Shown: piece after piece, positions 9,201 to 15,406 of the stretch | Numbering within the stretch: position 1 is the stretch's first letter | Layout of the letters: every line of letters begins with the position of its first letter | From: Alangreenwoodia sp964438605 | GTDB taxonomy: Bacteria > Bacillota > Clostridia > Peptostreptococcales > Anaerovoracaceae | Assembly (NCBI GenBank): GCA_964438605.1 | Contig: CAYTKT010000034.1 | Coordinates: forward strand, 1-24,899 | Direction: 5' to 3' | Length of the DNA: 24,899 nt | The notes under the pieces: generated by a model | Seen by the model: the letters and a program-made list of their open reading frames with translations, nothing else | The model's database searches: none | What the model was told of the DNA's origin: nothing | Position numbers and translations under genes: made by a program

Positions 9201-9563
9201 GCTACCATAATGTCCTACTACTATATATTTTAGTGAGTCAGTATCTTCATATCCGTCTTCCGACTCATAGCTCAGCCAGCAACGGTATTTCCCGTTTGCA
9301 GGGTACCCGCTATAAAGCCGTGCGACCTGTGTTTCAATCCCATTTGTGTCCGTGTACCAACCGTTATAGTAGATGTTGGTGTCTGAAGATTCTTCAGCTA
9401 TCACGTTTAAGTACAAACCCGGCGCCCACAAACTCAACCTAAGAGAAATCGGCTGAATCACAGGAGGCGAACTTTCTCCATCCCGATACAGCGCGATGGT
9501 AATGCATGGTGGTTCGTCAAAATTCTGATTGGTTTTCAACGAATATCTGGATGCGGAATCCAA
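6294..9563 (-). CDS. C-terminal fragment: Ig-like modules, Pro/Thr linker and six SLH repeats
   Basis: This open frame of 1,089 codons begins at an unsupported TTG and is the 3' part of the split SLH protein. In order it carries beta-rich segments; a choice-of-anchor-D-like stretch (about 340-480, FIANVGNQQLTGLTV); a putative Ig/cadherin-like He_PIG module around 480-575 with the signature GELPDGLTLDSKTGEIFG; an X2-like module (about 590-690, WLDGKKLEEDDY then GKHTIAAAF); a Pro/Thr/Gly linker (693-735); and two tandem SLH triplets (about 727-911 and 911-1089). SLH triplets bind pyruvylated secondary cell-wall polymer, so the protein should sit on the cell surface. SLH repeat ends such as TTRAELATLLHRVSDF occur in both halves. 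Confidence 0.88.
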   Translation of the reverse strand: MDSASRYSLKTNQNFDEPPCITIALYRDGESSPPVIQPISLRLSLWAPGLYLNVIAEESSDTNIYYNGWYTDTNGIETQVARLYSGYPANGKYRCWLSYESEDGYEDTDSLKYIVVGHYGSADDVNKAIQNNNQKDIKDQILWKYSISNSANKTGYLADFSKGIEFTAVDTNDYLSRVIIKTETSSYSKNDSEDIPYRQDPYFRIEGAKSGTENETAGSSADGGELMNDDLYILPSEHDAYYANGFQTVLVNDEGNGLTKIKPVFYAEDIETIYYGTGDGASEKVEATSYNDSNWYVLNKAIDFGKQTENGAVEPVAFSVKSKDGATVKNYWVTFVKKATGPKLFVNGINGPQGNKRELFLTSEYENRHDIFIANVGNQQLTGLTVTLKDAENVKLDDYWTVGGDGNNSLAAFNSTETPEEYGDRGELNNVAKIRLVPTSDNGGAISGTLVISYDKGDTNDGKETIEIELSGVAGDPTITTKNMKDAVKYVPYSTILQTSIMNSDLITPEFSIASGELPDGLTLDSKTGEIFGAAQETGTFSFTVKMDCSLNPSAQSSRRNANHFESVTKEFELVVKENTDENVDAETDDGYDITQRVADMTESSYQDQEFVVSGDGVTDSTFKEFDSFWLDGKKLEEDDYEKEEGSTKITIKRQTFRNAGAGKHTIAAAFRNSAKELKRSAQNYNVKSGGGSASTKPSNPGNSTPNPENPSTNQGTTDPGTTTPPEPDGYEDVPDSSWYYSDVEWANENGLMSGIGNGQFDPSGEISDAMVAAVLARLAKADLNPYAGQNGSGIPSGEWYTGAALWAKANGLFPSGFSADGSCSRGKLAVVLKKYLDSQKLVYTLPAETVTIADRDQMTQEEAEAFELLTKLGIFKGTGDDMMNPGGITTRAELATLLHRVSDFVEGKDNNNVLTDLESSSWYFSDVSWAASSGLMIGTGNKKFQPSEEVSGAMAATVLARLAKADLTQYADDSAAVWYGQAAAWAKANGLTDSSFTPESSFSRGRLAVMLKHYLDFLDLDYDLPDTAVAIADRDQMTAEEAEAFETLSKLGIFNGREGNLMDAQGSTTRAELAALLHRVSDFTAQHS
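6300..7375 (-). repeat. Tandem duplication of a three-repeat SLH module (about 184 residues per unit)
   Basis: The protein segment starting SSWYYSDVEWANENGLMSGIG recurs about 184 residues later as SSWYFSDVSWAASSGLMIGTG. The two units then align throughout: VLARLAKADL; LWAKANGL against AWAKANGL; TIADRDQMTQEEAEAFE against AIADRDQMTAEEAEAFE; TTRAELATLLHRVSDF against TTRAELAALLHRVSDF. The DNA copies have diverged in sequence, so the duplication is not fresh. Confidence 0.85.
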
Positions 9564-10054
9564 TCCGGTAATCTTGTGATTTCTTTTGCTTTCTTCAGAT
9601 CATTTGCAGAGCTTAGAAATCCCTCAAAAAACTTGATCGTTGTACCTTCAAATTTGTCTGATTCGGGCTTCATCTTTAAATTTACGGAATCTTTGGAAGT
9701 GATTTTCCGTTCATCCACTGTGAGTTCGAGGCGATCTTGTATCTCTCCAGTCTCTGTTTGATACCCGTGGACATACGCCGTTTTCAAATCGCTTTTCGAA
9801 ACATTGTTCTCTTCAGAAGAAACTTCAAAATCGAATAGTTTCTTCCAGTCATCTCCTGTTGTTTCAATTCCAATCTGATATCGTTTATTTTTACGATCTA
9901 ATTGTTTCGCCGATCCAACGATCAGTTCAACTGTTCCATAGTTGCTCACATATCCCGTTTCATCGGACAAGTCAATCCTTCCATCTTTCTCAACTTTCTT
10001 GAAATCATCTCCATTTCCAACTTTCGCCCACACGATCTTATCGTCATCATTCAA
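9536..10054 (-). CDS. Middle fragment of the split SLH protein
   Basis: This frame of 172 codons has a TTG as its only possible start, with no ribosome binding site and no signal peptide. Its product is polar and beta-rich (for example KRYQIGIETTGDDWKKLFDF). It overlaps the end of the signal-peptide frame by 4 nt and the start of the SLH frame by 28 nt. It reads naturally as the continuation of the first and the lead-in to the second after single-base corrections. I do not consider it an independent gene; translational coupling through the TGA/TTG overlap cannot be excluded but would give a protein without export or anchoring signals. Confidence 0.6.
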   Translation of the reverse strand: MNDDDKIVWAKVGNGDDFKKVEKDGRIDLSDETGYVSNYGTVELIVGSAKQLDRKNKRYQIGIETTGDDWKKLFDFEVSSEENNVSKSDLKTAYVHGYQTETGEIQDRLELTVDERKITSKDSVNLKMKPESDKFEGTTIKFFEGFLSSANDLKKAKEITRLPDWIPHPDIR

Positions 10055-10665
10055 GCTCGGAATTTTTTATCCTCTTTTCGATAATCCATGGCTTCAGCGT
10101 TGCTTAATATGGTCGACATTTTCAGATTTCTTAGTTCAACGGGCAGGTAATTCGTCAAATCGAGTTTCAATGACATAAACTCCAGCTGCAGCAGCGATGC
10201 CGGCACAGCTCCGCTATTTGTAAACTCTTTTTCCTCCGGTCGCGCGGGAATGTATTTCTCCCCGACGTATACGCCGATCTGCGATAACTGACCAGGATCG
10301 TTCTGCACAGTCTTCACACGAAACGTATGTCCGCCGAATTCCACGGTGCTGTCCGGTGCGTCAAACCAGAGTTCCTTTACATCTTCTCCCTGTTTAAACT
10401 GGATTTCATACGGAAAAAACGCGTTATCCTCCAGCGGAATCGTAAACGAGCCGTCTGTTTCAAACAGCGCGTAATTACCGTCTTCTGCCGCTTTTTCCGC
10501 GTCGTCTCCGACCGTCTTCTCACAGTTTCCTAAATTATAAATGACTTCACCGGCCGTGCCGTCTTCCGGCGCACGTTCCCCCGCAAAGGACGTCGGCGCG
10601 CACGAAATCAGCAGCACGGCCGACAGCAATACCGCAAGCAATCTGTCTCTCTCTTTTCCTTTCAT
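10051..10665 (-). CDS. N-terminal fragment of the split SLH protein, with signal peptide
   Basis: A well-supported start (ATG at 10665, AAGGAGGT 8 nt upstream) gives 204 residues beginning MKGKERDRLLAVLLSAVLLI. The hydrophobic core is followed by LISC, which fits a lipobox. A few residues later TSFA-GE fits a signal peptidase I site, so the mature form could be a lipoprotein or a freely processed protein. The rest is beta-rich and unrecognised (FTIPLEDNAFFPYEIQFK). The frame ends at TGA just after an A6 run (minus strand), where one extra base would lead into the next frame. If the frameshift is real, cells would secrete a short protein without the SLH anchor. Confidence 0.8.
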   Translation of the reverse strand: MKGKERDRLLAVLLSAVLLISCAPTSFAGERAPEDGTAGEVIYNLGNCEKTVGDDAEKAAEDGNYALFETDGSFTIPLEDNAFFPYEIQFKQGEDVKELWFDAPDSTVEFGGHTFRVKTVQNDPGQLSQIGVYVGEKYIPARPEEKEFTNSGAVPASLLQLEFMSLKLDLTNYLPVELRNLKMSTILSNAEAMDYRKEDKKFRA

Positions 10666-10843
10666 TTCCAATTACCTCCTTGTAAATTTCATTCCGCCGG
10701 CTTTCGCGGATGTTGGCAGCCTTTCAGAATTCCGTCATAATCTATGGATTCCGTATCTTCCCCCTTCTGATCTTTCTTCCCGCCCATTCCCGTTTCGCCG
10801 GGATCGGAGTATTATTCTCTTTTTCCTTCTGCTTTATTTCACT

Positions 10844-11608
10844 TTATCTGACCTGAAATACGATCACTGAAATATTGTCCCGCGCCGCGCCGTCCGGAAT
10901 CCGGCTTCTCATGAGCGATGCGCTCTCCTCCGCCACAAAATCAGGAATGATGCTCTCCAAAGACAAATGGCCTACCCCGTTATAGAAACCGTCGCTGCAA
11001 AGAAGAAACACGTCTCCCCGGCGCATGGTTCCGCATGTGGTGAAAACCTGTACTTTATCATAATATCCCACACACATGGTCAGCACATTCTTTCCTTTAA
11101 AACGCTTTGCTTCTTCCGGTGAGATCTCATTGTTCCGCAGTTTGTCCGCGAGCAGGGACTGATCTTCGGTCAGACACAGGGACGTTCCTTTCCGGCAACG
11201 GTACACACGACTGTCTCCTACATTGAAGATGAAATACTGCCTGCCGATTAAAAGAAGCATCGACATCGTAGAGCCGACCCGGCTTCCGAGTTCATCGCCG
11301 TAAGCTTTTGCCTCCCGGTTGACATCATCCAGCCATCCCAAAACAGCCTTTCTGACGGATTCCGGTGACGGATATGAAATCAGATCCGGAAATTTTTTCT
11401 TCCAAAAATCCTCACAGCGTGCGGTGAGCAGCTGACTGATCTTATCGCCGTGCATAAGACCGCCGCACCCGTCTGCAACGGCAAACAGGCCGGCCGGCAT
11501 CCCCCGGATGTCCTCATATCGCACCAAAAGCGCGTCCTGGTTGCTTTCCCGAATATCGCCCCGGTCGCAGAAACTGCTGCAGACGATCTTCCATTTTCGT
11601 CTTAACAT
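10844..11608 (-). CDS. PP2C-family Ser/Thr protein phosphatase, 254 aa
   Basis: A metal-dependent phosphatase, the expected antagonist of the kinases at 341-5754. The family motifs are all present: RESNQDA (20-26) and VADGCGG (44-50) with metal-binding Asp25, Asp46 and Gly47; GSTMS (112-116); NVGDSRVYR (129-137); LCSDGFYNG (203-211) with Asp206; and ARDNISVIV (242-250) with Asp244. Length is normal for bacterial PrpC/Stp-type enzymes and there is no TM segment, so it is cytoplasmic. Its ATG overlaps the stop of the zinc-ribbon FHA gene by 7 nt (ATGTTAA), showing tight translational coupling. By context it probably dephosphorylates FHA ligands or T7SS components. Confidence 0.96.
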   Translation of the reverse strand: MLRRKWKIVCSSFCDRGDIRESNQDALLVRYEDIRGMPAGLFAVADGCGGLMHGDKISQLLTARCEDFWKKKFPDLISYPSPESVRKAVLGWLDDVNREAKAYGDELGSRVGSTMSMLLLIGRQYFIFNVGDSRVYRCRKGTSLCLTEDQSLLADKLRNNEISPEEAKRFKGKNVLTMCVGYYDKVQVFTTCGTMRRGDVFLLCSDGFYNGVGHLSLESIIPDFVAEESASLMRSRIPDGAARDNISVIVFQVR

Positions 11609-12339
11609 CGGAGTACCAGCTCCACGTCAGCCACACGGATTCTATCGCCGCTGCGGACTTCAATTTCTTTGCCCGGTTCAATTTTCACATTCGCGTCGTT
11701 GAGATAAGTTCCGTTGGTAGAGTTCAAATCCTGGATAAAAAATCTGCCGCCCACTTTGTGGACTTCCATGTGAATCCGGCTGACCTTACTGCTCGGAAGC
11801 ACATAATCGTTCCCGTTATCCCCCGAACCGATCCTGGTAAATTCACCGTTTAAATGAATCCTTCTTACCAGTCCGTTTTCAAAGAATTCCAAAAATGCCG
11901 TATTCCCGTCATCTGTACCGAGCAGCATTGTCACCTCGGCGTCTTCGTCCTCTATCATCTCTCTCAAAGGTCTTCCACATTTTTCACAATATGCCTGATC
12001 TCCGGTCGCGAGAGCTCCGCAGTAATCGCAGACGGTCGCATAATGGATCATCATCGTTTTCCCGTCTTCCTCGAAATCCGGAGCCGTTTCGATTTTCTTC
12101 CCGCAGTTCGAGCAATAAAGGCTTCCGCTCTGCACCACGGCTTTACAATGCGGACAGGTGATTGTTTCTTTCCTGAATTTTTTCCCACATTTTATGCAGA
12201 AAATCGCATCCTCCAGATTGCTTTCTCCGCATTCCGGACATATCTTTCTTCCTCTCACAGACCGTTTTCGGCTTCGTATCATAAAAAATACGATAACGGT
12301 GGCCGCGGCGGCCAGCACCGCAATTATGATTACCCACAT
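11602..12339 (-). CDS. Membrane-anchored zinc-ribbon/FHA-domain protein, 245 aa
   Basis: An N-terminal TM helix (about 3-21) is followed by a basic stretch and three double-cysteine zinc ribbons: C34/C37 with C48/C51, C62/C65 with C76/C79, and C104/C107 with C118/C121. An acidic linker (127-145) contains EVTMLLG, and a C-terminal FHA domain spans about 155-245. FHA hallmarks are present: RIGSG (169-173), SRIH (187-190) and NSTNGTYLN (206-214), so phosphothreonine binding is likely. The ribosome binding site is GAGG 8 nt before the ATG. The stop overlaps the phosphatase gene. It probably docks phosphorylated partners at the membrane, and Thr137 in the linker may itself be a kinase site. Zinc ribbons could serve protein-protein rather than nucleic-acid contacts. 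Confidence 0.93.
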   Translation of the reverse strand: MWVIIIAVLAAAATVIVFFMIRSRKRSVRGRKICPECGESNLEDAIFCIKCGKKFRKETITCPHCKAVVQSGSLYCSNCGKKIETAPDFEEDGKTMMIHYATVCDYCGALATGDQAYCEKCGRPLREMIEDEDAEVTMLLGTDDGNTAFLEFFENGLVRRIHLNGEFTRIGSGDNGNDYVLPSSKVSRIHMEVHKVGGRFFIQDLNSTNGTYLNDANVKIEPGKEIEVRSGDRIRVADVELVLRC

Positions 12340-12463
12340 ATGTCTTTCCTCTCTCAGAACATACGCCCCGTTGTCTCTTTGCTTTCCGGATTAAAAAGTC
12401 GCTTCCGTTTCTCTGTTGAGAAACTCCAGCGCACTCAACAGGGTCTATCCGACCCGTAATCAC

Positions 12464-12493
12464 AGACGAACCTGTTTTAAAACAGGTTCGTCT
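12464..12493. repeat. Perfect 30-nt palindrome downstream of the core T7SS operon
   Basis: The arms AGACGAACCTGTT (12464-12476) and AACAGGTTCGTCT (12481-12493) are exact reverse complements around TTAA. No U-tract follows in either direction: on the minus strand seven T lie before the hairpin rather than after it. It could be an imperfect terminator, an mRNA-end hairpin, or an operator for a dimeric regulator. Its centre is 140 nt before the start of the zinc-ribbon FHA gene. Confidence 0.6.
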
Positions 12494-12600
12494 CTAAAAA
12501 AATCTGAAAAGAAAGCTCGTCTCTTTTTTATACCAAGAGCCGCACTATAATCCGTCAAACATCCGACGGAACTTTGAATCAATTTTCGTATCTGCCTGTC

Positions 12601-12624
12601 TGTAAAATGCCGAAGGCCTTTACA
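12601..12624 (-). other. Hairpin overlapping the stop codon of the 98-aa WXG100 gene
   Basis: On the minus strand TGTAAA (containing the TAA stop) pairs with TTTACA, with a GC-rich inner stem (GCC/GGC) closed by a three-base loop and one bulged A. There is no U-tract. An mRNA-stabilising 3' structure would fit a highly expressed WXG100 transcript; this is inference. Confidence 0.4.
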
Positions 12625-12916
12625 TCGCAGAATTAAAGCTGCCCTGCAGTTGCTCGTCAACCTGAGCATATGCCTGAGCCGCTGATACCGTCGCGTTGCC
12701 GAGGGAGTCTACCAAATCAGGGAACTGGTCGAGACTCGTTTTCATCGTATTGTACATATCGATGTATGCAGTCTGGCCCAGGCCGTCCCATCCGCCGTCG
12801 ATTTCCTGAACTTTGGAAGTGATACTGTTGAGAATGTTTCTCAGATCCTCCGCATAGCTGATCAGATCATTTCCCTGCGATTCTAAGGTTTCCGGTGTTA
12901 CTCTAATGTCTGCCAT
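12620..12916 (-). CDS. WXG100 family protein (EsxA-like), 98 aa
   Basis: A canonical WXG100 substrate: 98 residues, two predicted helices joined by the turn GGWDGLGQTAY (W43-D-G45), no signal peptide. Such proteins form antiparallel four-helix dimers and are exported by EssC. I chose the ATG at 12916 because AAAGGAG lies 8 nt upstream. Longer in-frame starts up to 13027 would overlap the previous gene and add residues unlike the family. The gene lies 74 nt after the 109-aa WXG100 gene, with a possible promoter in between, and is followed by a hairpin at the stop, as expected for an abundant final-gene transcript. The C-terminus ends in LQGSFNSAM; no clear YxxxD/E export motif is visible. Confidence 0.94.
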   Translation of the reverse strand: MADIRVTPETLESQGNDLISYAEDLRNILNSITSKVQEIDGGWDGLGQTAYIDMYNTMKTSLDQFPDLVDSLGNATVSAAQAYAQVDEQLQGSFNSAM

Positions 12917-12959
12917 AACATTTTCTCCTTTCAATGAATAATAAAATTGTGATATAAAA

Positions 12960-12986
12960 TTTATAGCATCAGCGTATTCGCTGTAA
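12960..12986 (-). promoter_or_regulatory. Possible promoter of the 98-aa WXG100 gene
   Basis: On the minus strand an extended -10 (TGCTATAAA, 12968-12960) sits 15 nt after a weak -35-like TTACAG (12986-12981). It lies in the AT-rich gap between two WXG100 genes. The short spacer and weak -35 make this tentative; the extended -10 is the main support. It would let the WXG100 protein be made in excess over the rest of the operon. Confidence 0.3.
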
Positions 12987-13004
12987 TGCCCTATTCGCTG
13001 TAAT
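12975..13004. repeat. Short tandem direct repeat (13 nt, period 17) at the end of the 109-aa WXG100 gene
   Basis: TATTCGCTGTAAT occurs at 12975-12987 and again at 12992-13004, separated by four bases. The right copy spans the last codons and stop of the 109-aa gene, so the left copy looks like a slippage duplication of the gene's end. Confidence 0.7.
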
Positions 13005-13320
13005 TCAGCTTCGTCTGTCTGACGCAAGTTTCCATCAAGGTATCATATCTGCCCGCGGACTCTATCAGAATCTGGCAGAGCGTATCGAGCAGTGCTGCGT
13101 ATTTATCGATATTCTGTTTCCAGTTCGTATCCACCATACTTTGAAATGCGGTGCCCGCCGGCGTCGTCCAGCCGCTGCTTTTCAGCGTCAGCAGCAGAGA
13201 ATTCAGCCTTGACGCCATGCTGCGCATTTCATCCGCAACGTTCTTATACTGATTCGCCGAATTCCGGAACACGTCGGTATCGAATGCGAGATCAGTATTT
13301 CCCTGGTTATCGATTGACAT
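12991..13320 (-). CDS. Divergent WXG100-like protein, 109 aa
   Basis: This is a helical protein of WXG100 size. Its central turn reads SGWTTPAGTAFQ (W51), with the Trp and Gly further apart than in the classical W-x-G. The pattern of hydrophobic heptads either side and the GxAF after the turn match the family, so it is probably an EsxB-like partner or second substrate. The ATG has AGGAGG 8 nt upstream and begins only 3 nt after the stop of the TPR gene, so the two are translationally coupled. It may heterodimerise with the 98-aa protein encoded next; co-location is the only evidence for this. Confidence 0.85.
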   Translation of the reverse strand: MSIDNQGNTDLAFDTDVFRNSANQYKNVADEMRSMASRLNSLLLTLKSSGWTTPAGTAFQSMVDTNWKQNIDKYAALLDTLCQILIESAGRYDTLMETCVRQTKLNYSE

Positions 13321-13323
13321 CTC

Positions 13324-14667
13324 TTATTCCTCCTCCTGGAAAAGTTCTCTCAACTCCGGTTTCAGTTTATACGCTTTTTCCAGCGCTTCCTTTTGCAGTG
13401 TCGGTTTTTCCATCAATTTATAAAGGTCGGCACGGATTGTGTAGACTTCCGCGATCTGCCCGTCGCTCAGCTGCTCCATAAAATCCAGAAGTTCAAGCGC
13501 TTCGTCGTATTGTTCCATATCCTTGAGGCACATCGCACGATAAAGATATGCCTCAAACGCTTCCGGATTTTCCAGCGTCGCCAGACGGTAAAGCGAAATC
13601 GCTTCCTGATAATAATGCTTCGATTCTTCTTCTCTGCCGAGCTTCGCCAGGCAGAACGGCTTGTAATACAGCGCAGCGAAATAATAAGAATCCCGCATAT
13701 CGCGTTCGAGGATTGCTTCCGCCTGGGACAGAGCGTTCTCAAAATCCGTCTTCGTTATATACAAATTAACCAGCATAAAGCGAACCTGCCCCTCAAATTC
13801 CGGCAGTACTTCATTTTCCGGCGCAATACATTCCAGACATTTTTCGATAGCCTGATCGAAATCATTTTTTTCCGCGTAGATCTGTGATTCAAGGAACGTA
13901 AACCGTGTCTTCGCGTTTTCATAATATTTCAGGCGCTTCGCTCTTTCGATCAAAACGACCGTATCGTCATACCGGCCGCTTCGTGCCAGCGCCTGCGCAT
14001 AATCGAAAAGAAGATCGGCATCTTCCGGAAAACGCTCCGACGCTTTCTTTGAGAATTCTACAGCTTCTTCAAAATTTCCCTCCTGAAGCAGGAGTATCGT
14101 TTTCATATGATAACCGTCATAGAGTTCCGGATCGTTCCGAAGAAGATCTTCCACGGCCTCTTTCGCTTCGCCGGTCTCATTCAGGCGAAGCAGAATACTG
14201 ATTTTTTTGACTTTATAATCCGGGCGGGACGGATTCTTATTGATCGCTTTCTGAATGTAACGCAGTGCCATCGTATCGTCGTTCATATGTTCATAGGCCA
14301 GGCCCATAAAGAAAAACATTTCGTCGCTGTCGTATCCTGCCGAAAGCGCCCGGTTATAATAATCGAGCCCCTCATGCGGTTCATCGTTCAGAAAGCACGC
14401 ATTTCCATACTGAAAATATACGTCGCCCGCCTTTTCGATCAGCAGCGCTTTTTTATAGTAATTCTTTGCCTCCTGATAATCGCCCGTCAGCAGATAGAGT
14501 TCGCCGTAATTTTTATAACTGTCCATCAGCATCGGTTCGATTTCAATCGCCTCTTCAAATTTTTCCCGCGCTGCTTCGATATTTCCGGTCTTAAGCAGCA
14601 TACTGCCCTGCTGATTCAGATCCTGCGCCCGCAGCGTCTCTTCCCTCGCCTGCATATCGTTTTGCAT
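13324..14667 (-). CDS. Soluble tetratricopeptide-repeat protein, 447 aa
   Basis: Helical TPR repeats run through almost the whole protein, for example GDYQEAKNYYKKALL, GNFEEAVEFSKKASERFP, ENPEAFEAYLYRAMCLK and EQYDEALELLDFMEQ. There is no signal peptide or TM helix, so it is a cytoplasmic scaffold or chaperone-like protein. An in-frame TTG at 14757 would extend it by 30 residues and overlap the upstream gene. However, the ATG at 14667 has AAGGAG 10 nt upstream and directly precedes the repeat region, so I prefer it. It sits between the putative immunity gene and two WXG100 genes and is coupled to the latter. A role in holding WXG100 substrates or bridging to FHA/kinase proteins is inference. 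Confidence 0.9.
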   Translation of the reverse strand: MQNDMQAREETLRAQDLNQQGSMLLKTGNIEAAREKFEEAIEIEPMLMDSYKNYGELYLLTGDYQEAKNYYKKALLIEKAGDVYFQYGNACFLNDEPHEGLDYYNRALSAGYDSDEMFFFMGLAYEHMNDDTMALRYIQKAINKNPSRPDYKVKKISILLRLNETGEAKEAVEDLLRNDPELYDGYHMKTILLLQEGNFEEAVEFSKKASERFPEDADLLFDYAQALARSGRYDDTVVLIERAKRLKYYENAKTRFTFLESQIYAEKNDFDQAIEKCLECIAPENEVLPEFEGQVRFMLVNLYITKTDFENALSQAEAILERDMRDSYYFAALYYKPFCLAKLGREEESKHYYQEAISLYRLATLENPEAFEAYLYRAMCLKDMEQYDEALELLDFMEQLSDGQIAEVYTIRADLYKLMEKPTLQKEALEKAYKLKPELRELFQEEE

Positions 14668-14749
14668 ATGATTCTTTCTCCTTTTTGACATCGTTTTATC
14701 CGCCATACGGCACACGATTTCTCTTTCGACTTGTTCGTTTATTCTATGT

Positions 14750-15316
14750 TCATTCAATTGCCACTTTCAGCGGCGTATGTTCTTCGATCTCTTTGACAAA
14801 ATCAATTTCCGGCTCAAATACGGTATAAAAATAAGTGCCGGAATCTGTTGTCTTGTGATAAGACGGTTTTTCCTTGAGAGTTCCGTCCCGGTTATATTGA
14901 TAGAAAATTCCTTCGATTTTTCCCAGAAACAATATCTTATGATTCTGCACACGGTACGTGCATTCTTTCACATCCCGGTAATTCATCCGACGGTACTCTT
15001 TCCGGCTCTTTTTTCCGGAATAATAATGCCGTGGAATATACTGAACAAAGCAATCTTCGTAAAACCAGAGTTCTGTATAACATCGTCCTCTGTGATGGCC
15101 GCCGCCTGTAATCAGGCAGATGACCATAGCCAGAACGCCGACCCACACGATGGGCGAAGAATCCGCGAGCAAAAAACTTCCCGTCGCCAGTGAACCTGTC
15201 ACTGTCAGAATTACAAACAAGGCCAGCAGGTATCGGACAAGACGATAAAAAATACTTTTTTCATTTGCTCCCATCCGTCCGTCATCAAATCTGAGAATAT
15301 AATCAGGTGTATTCAT
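14750..15316 (-). CDS. Two-TM membrane protein, 188 aa (candidate immunity protein)
   Basis: The N-terminal cytoplasmic segment (1-25) is followed by two TM helices (about 26-50 and 55-71) with a short loop, then a Cys/His-containing basic stretch (GGGHHRGRCYTELWFYED). The beta-rich C-terminal domain (80-180) resembles the YcxB/PH-like fold of small membrane proteins (ELWFYEDCFVQY, YRDVKECTYRV, KILFLGK). GAAAGG lies 7 nt before the ATG. It directly follows the LXG-like gene by 90 nt. Position and topology suggest an immunity protein against a membrane-active toxin. The alternative is a conserved T7SS accessory protein. Homology to a named immunity family is not visible. Confidence 0.78.
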   Translation of the reverse strand: MNTPDYILRFDDGRMGANEKSIFYRLVRYLLALFVILTVTGSLATGSFLLADSSPIVWVGVLAMVICLITGGGHHRGRCYTELWFYEDCFVQYIPRHYYSGKKSRKEYRRMNYRDVKECTYRVQNHKILFLGKIEGIFYQYNRDGTLKEKPSYHKTTDSGTYFYTVFEPEIDFVKEIEEHTPLKVAIE

Positions 15317-15406
15317 ATCAAAACCTTTCCGTCTTTCCTTTCACACATGATCGCATCCGGTCCGCACATTTTTCTGCCGCTGGCGGCTCCGTCCGTTTTT
15401 CAACGG

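Larger units (their letters stand above)
6294..10665 (-). pseudogene. Large exported Ig-like/SLH cell-wall protein, interrupted by two frameshifts
   Basis: Three consecutive minus-strand frames (10051-10665, 9536-10054, 6294-9563) together read as one protein of about 1,450 residues: signal peptide, beta-rich Ig-like modules, Pro/Thr linker, SLH modules. Only the first piece has an export signal and only the last has the wall anchor. The second and third pieces lack normal starts (TTG, no ribosome binding site). At both joints, adding one base restores one open frame: near the run of six T at 10063-10068, giving ...DYRKEDKKIPSLNDDDKIVW, and near 9573-9576, giving ...KEITKITGLDSASRY. Either the gene is recently inactivated or phase-variable, or the assembly dropped a base twice. 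It follows the PP2C gene by 178 nt; AAGGAGGT lies 8 nt before the ATG at 10665. Confidence 0.8.

Noticed and set aside
10666..10843. Riboswitch or promoter between the phosphatase and SLH genes
   Set aside because: Only short 5-bp hairpins (TCCCG/CGGGA, TCCGC/GCGGA) and no convincing -35/-10 pair were seen.
12143..12463. Minus-strand frame of 106 codons before and into the zinc-ribbon FHA gene
   Set aside because: It overlaps the well-supported FHA gene in another frame and its first part is the hairpin-rich leader.
12464..12493. Palindrome as an ordinary Rho-independent terminator
   Set aside because: No T-tract follows on either strand; on the minus strand the T-run precedes the stem. Kept as a repeat of unknown role.
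12460..12669. Minus-strand open frame of 69 codons after the WXG100 gene
   Set aside because: It starts inside the WXG100 gene in another frame, has no ribosome binding site, and ends within the 30-nt palindrome.
12917..13027. Longer start for the 98-aa WXG100 protein
   Set aside because: It would overlap the preceding gene and add 37 residues unlike the family; the ATG at 12916 has an excellent ribosome binding site.
14668..14757. Upstream TTG start that would lengthen the TPR protein by 30 residues
   Set aside because: There is no ribosome binding site for it, whereas the ATG at 14667 has AAGGAG at a proper distance.
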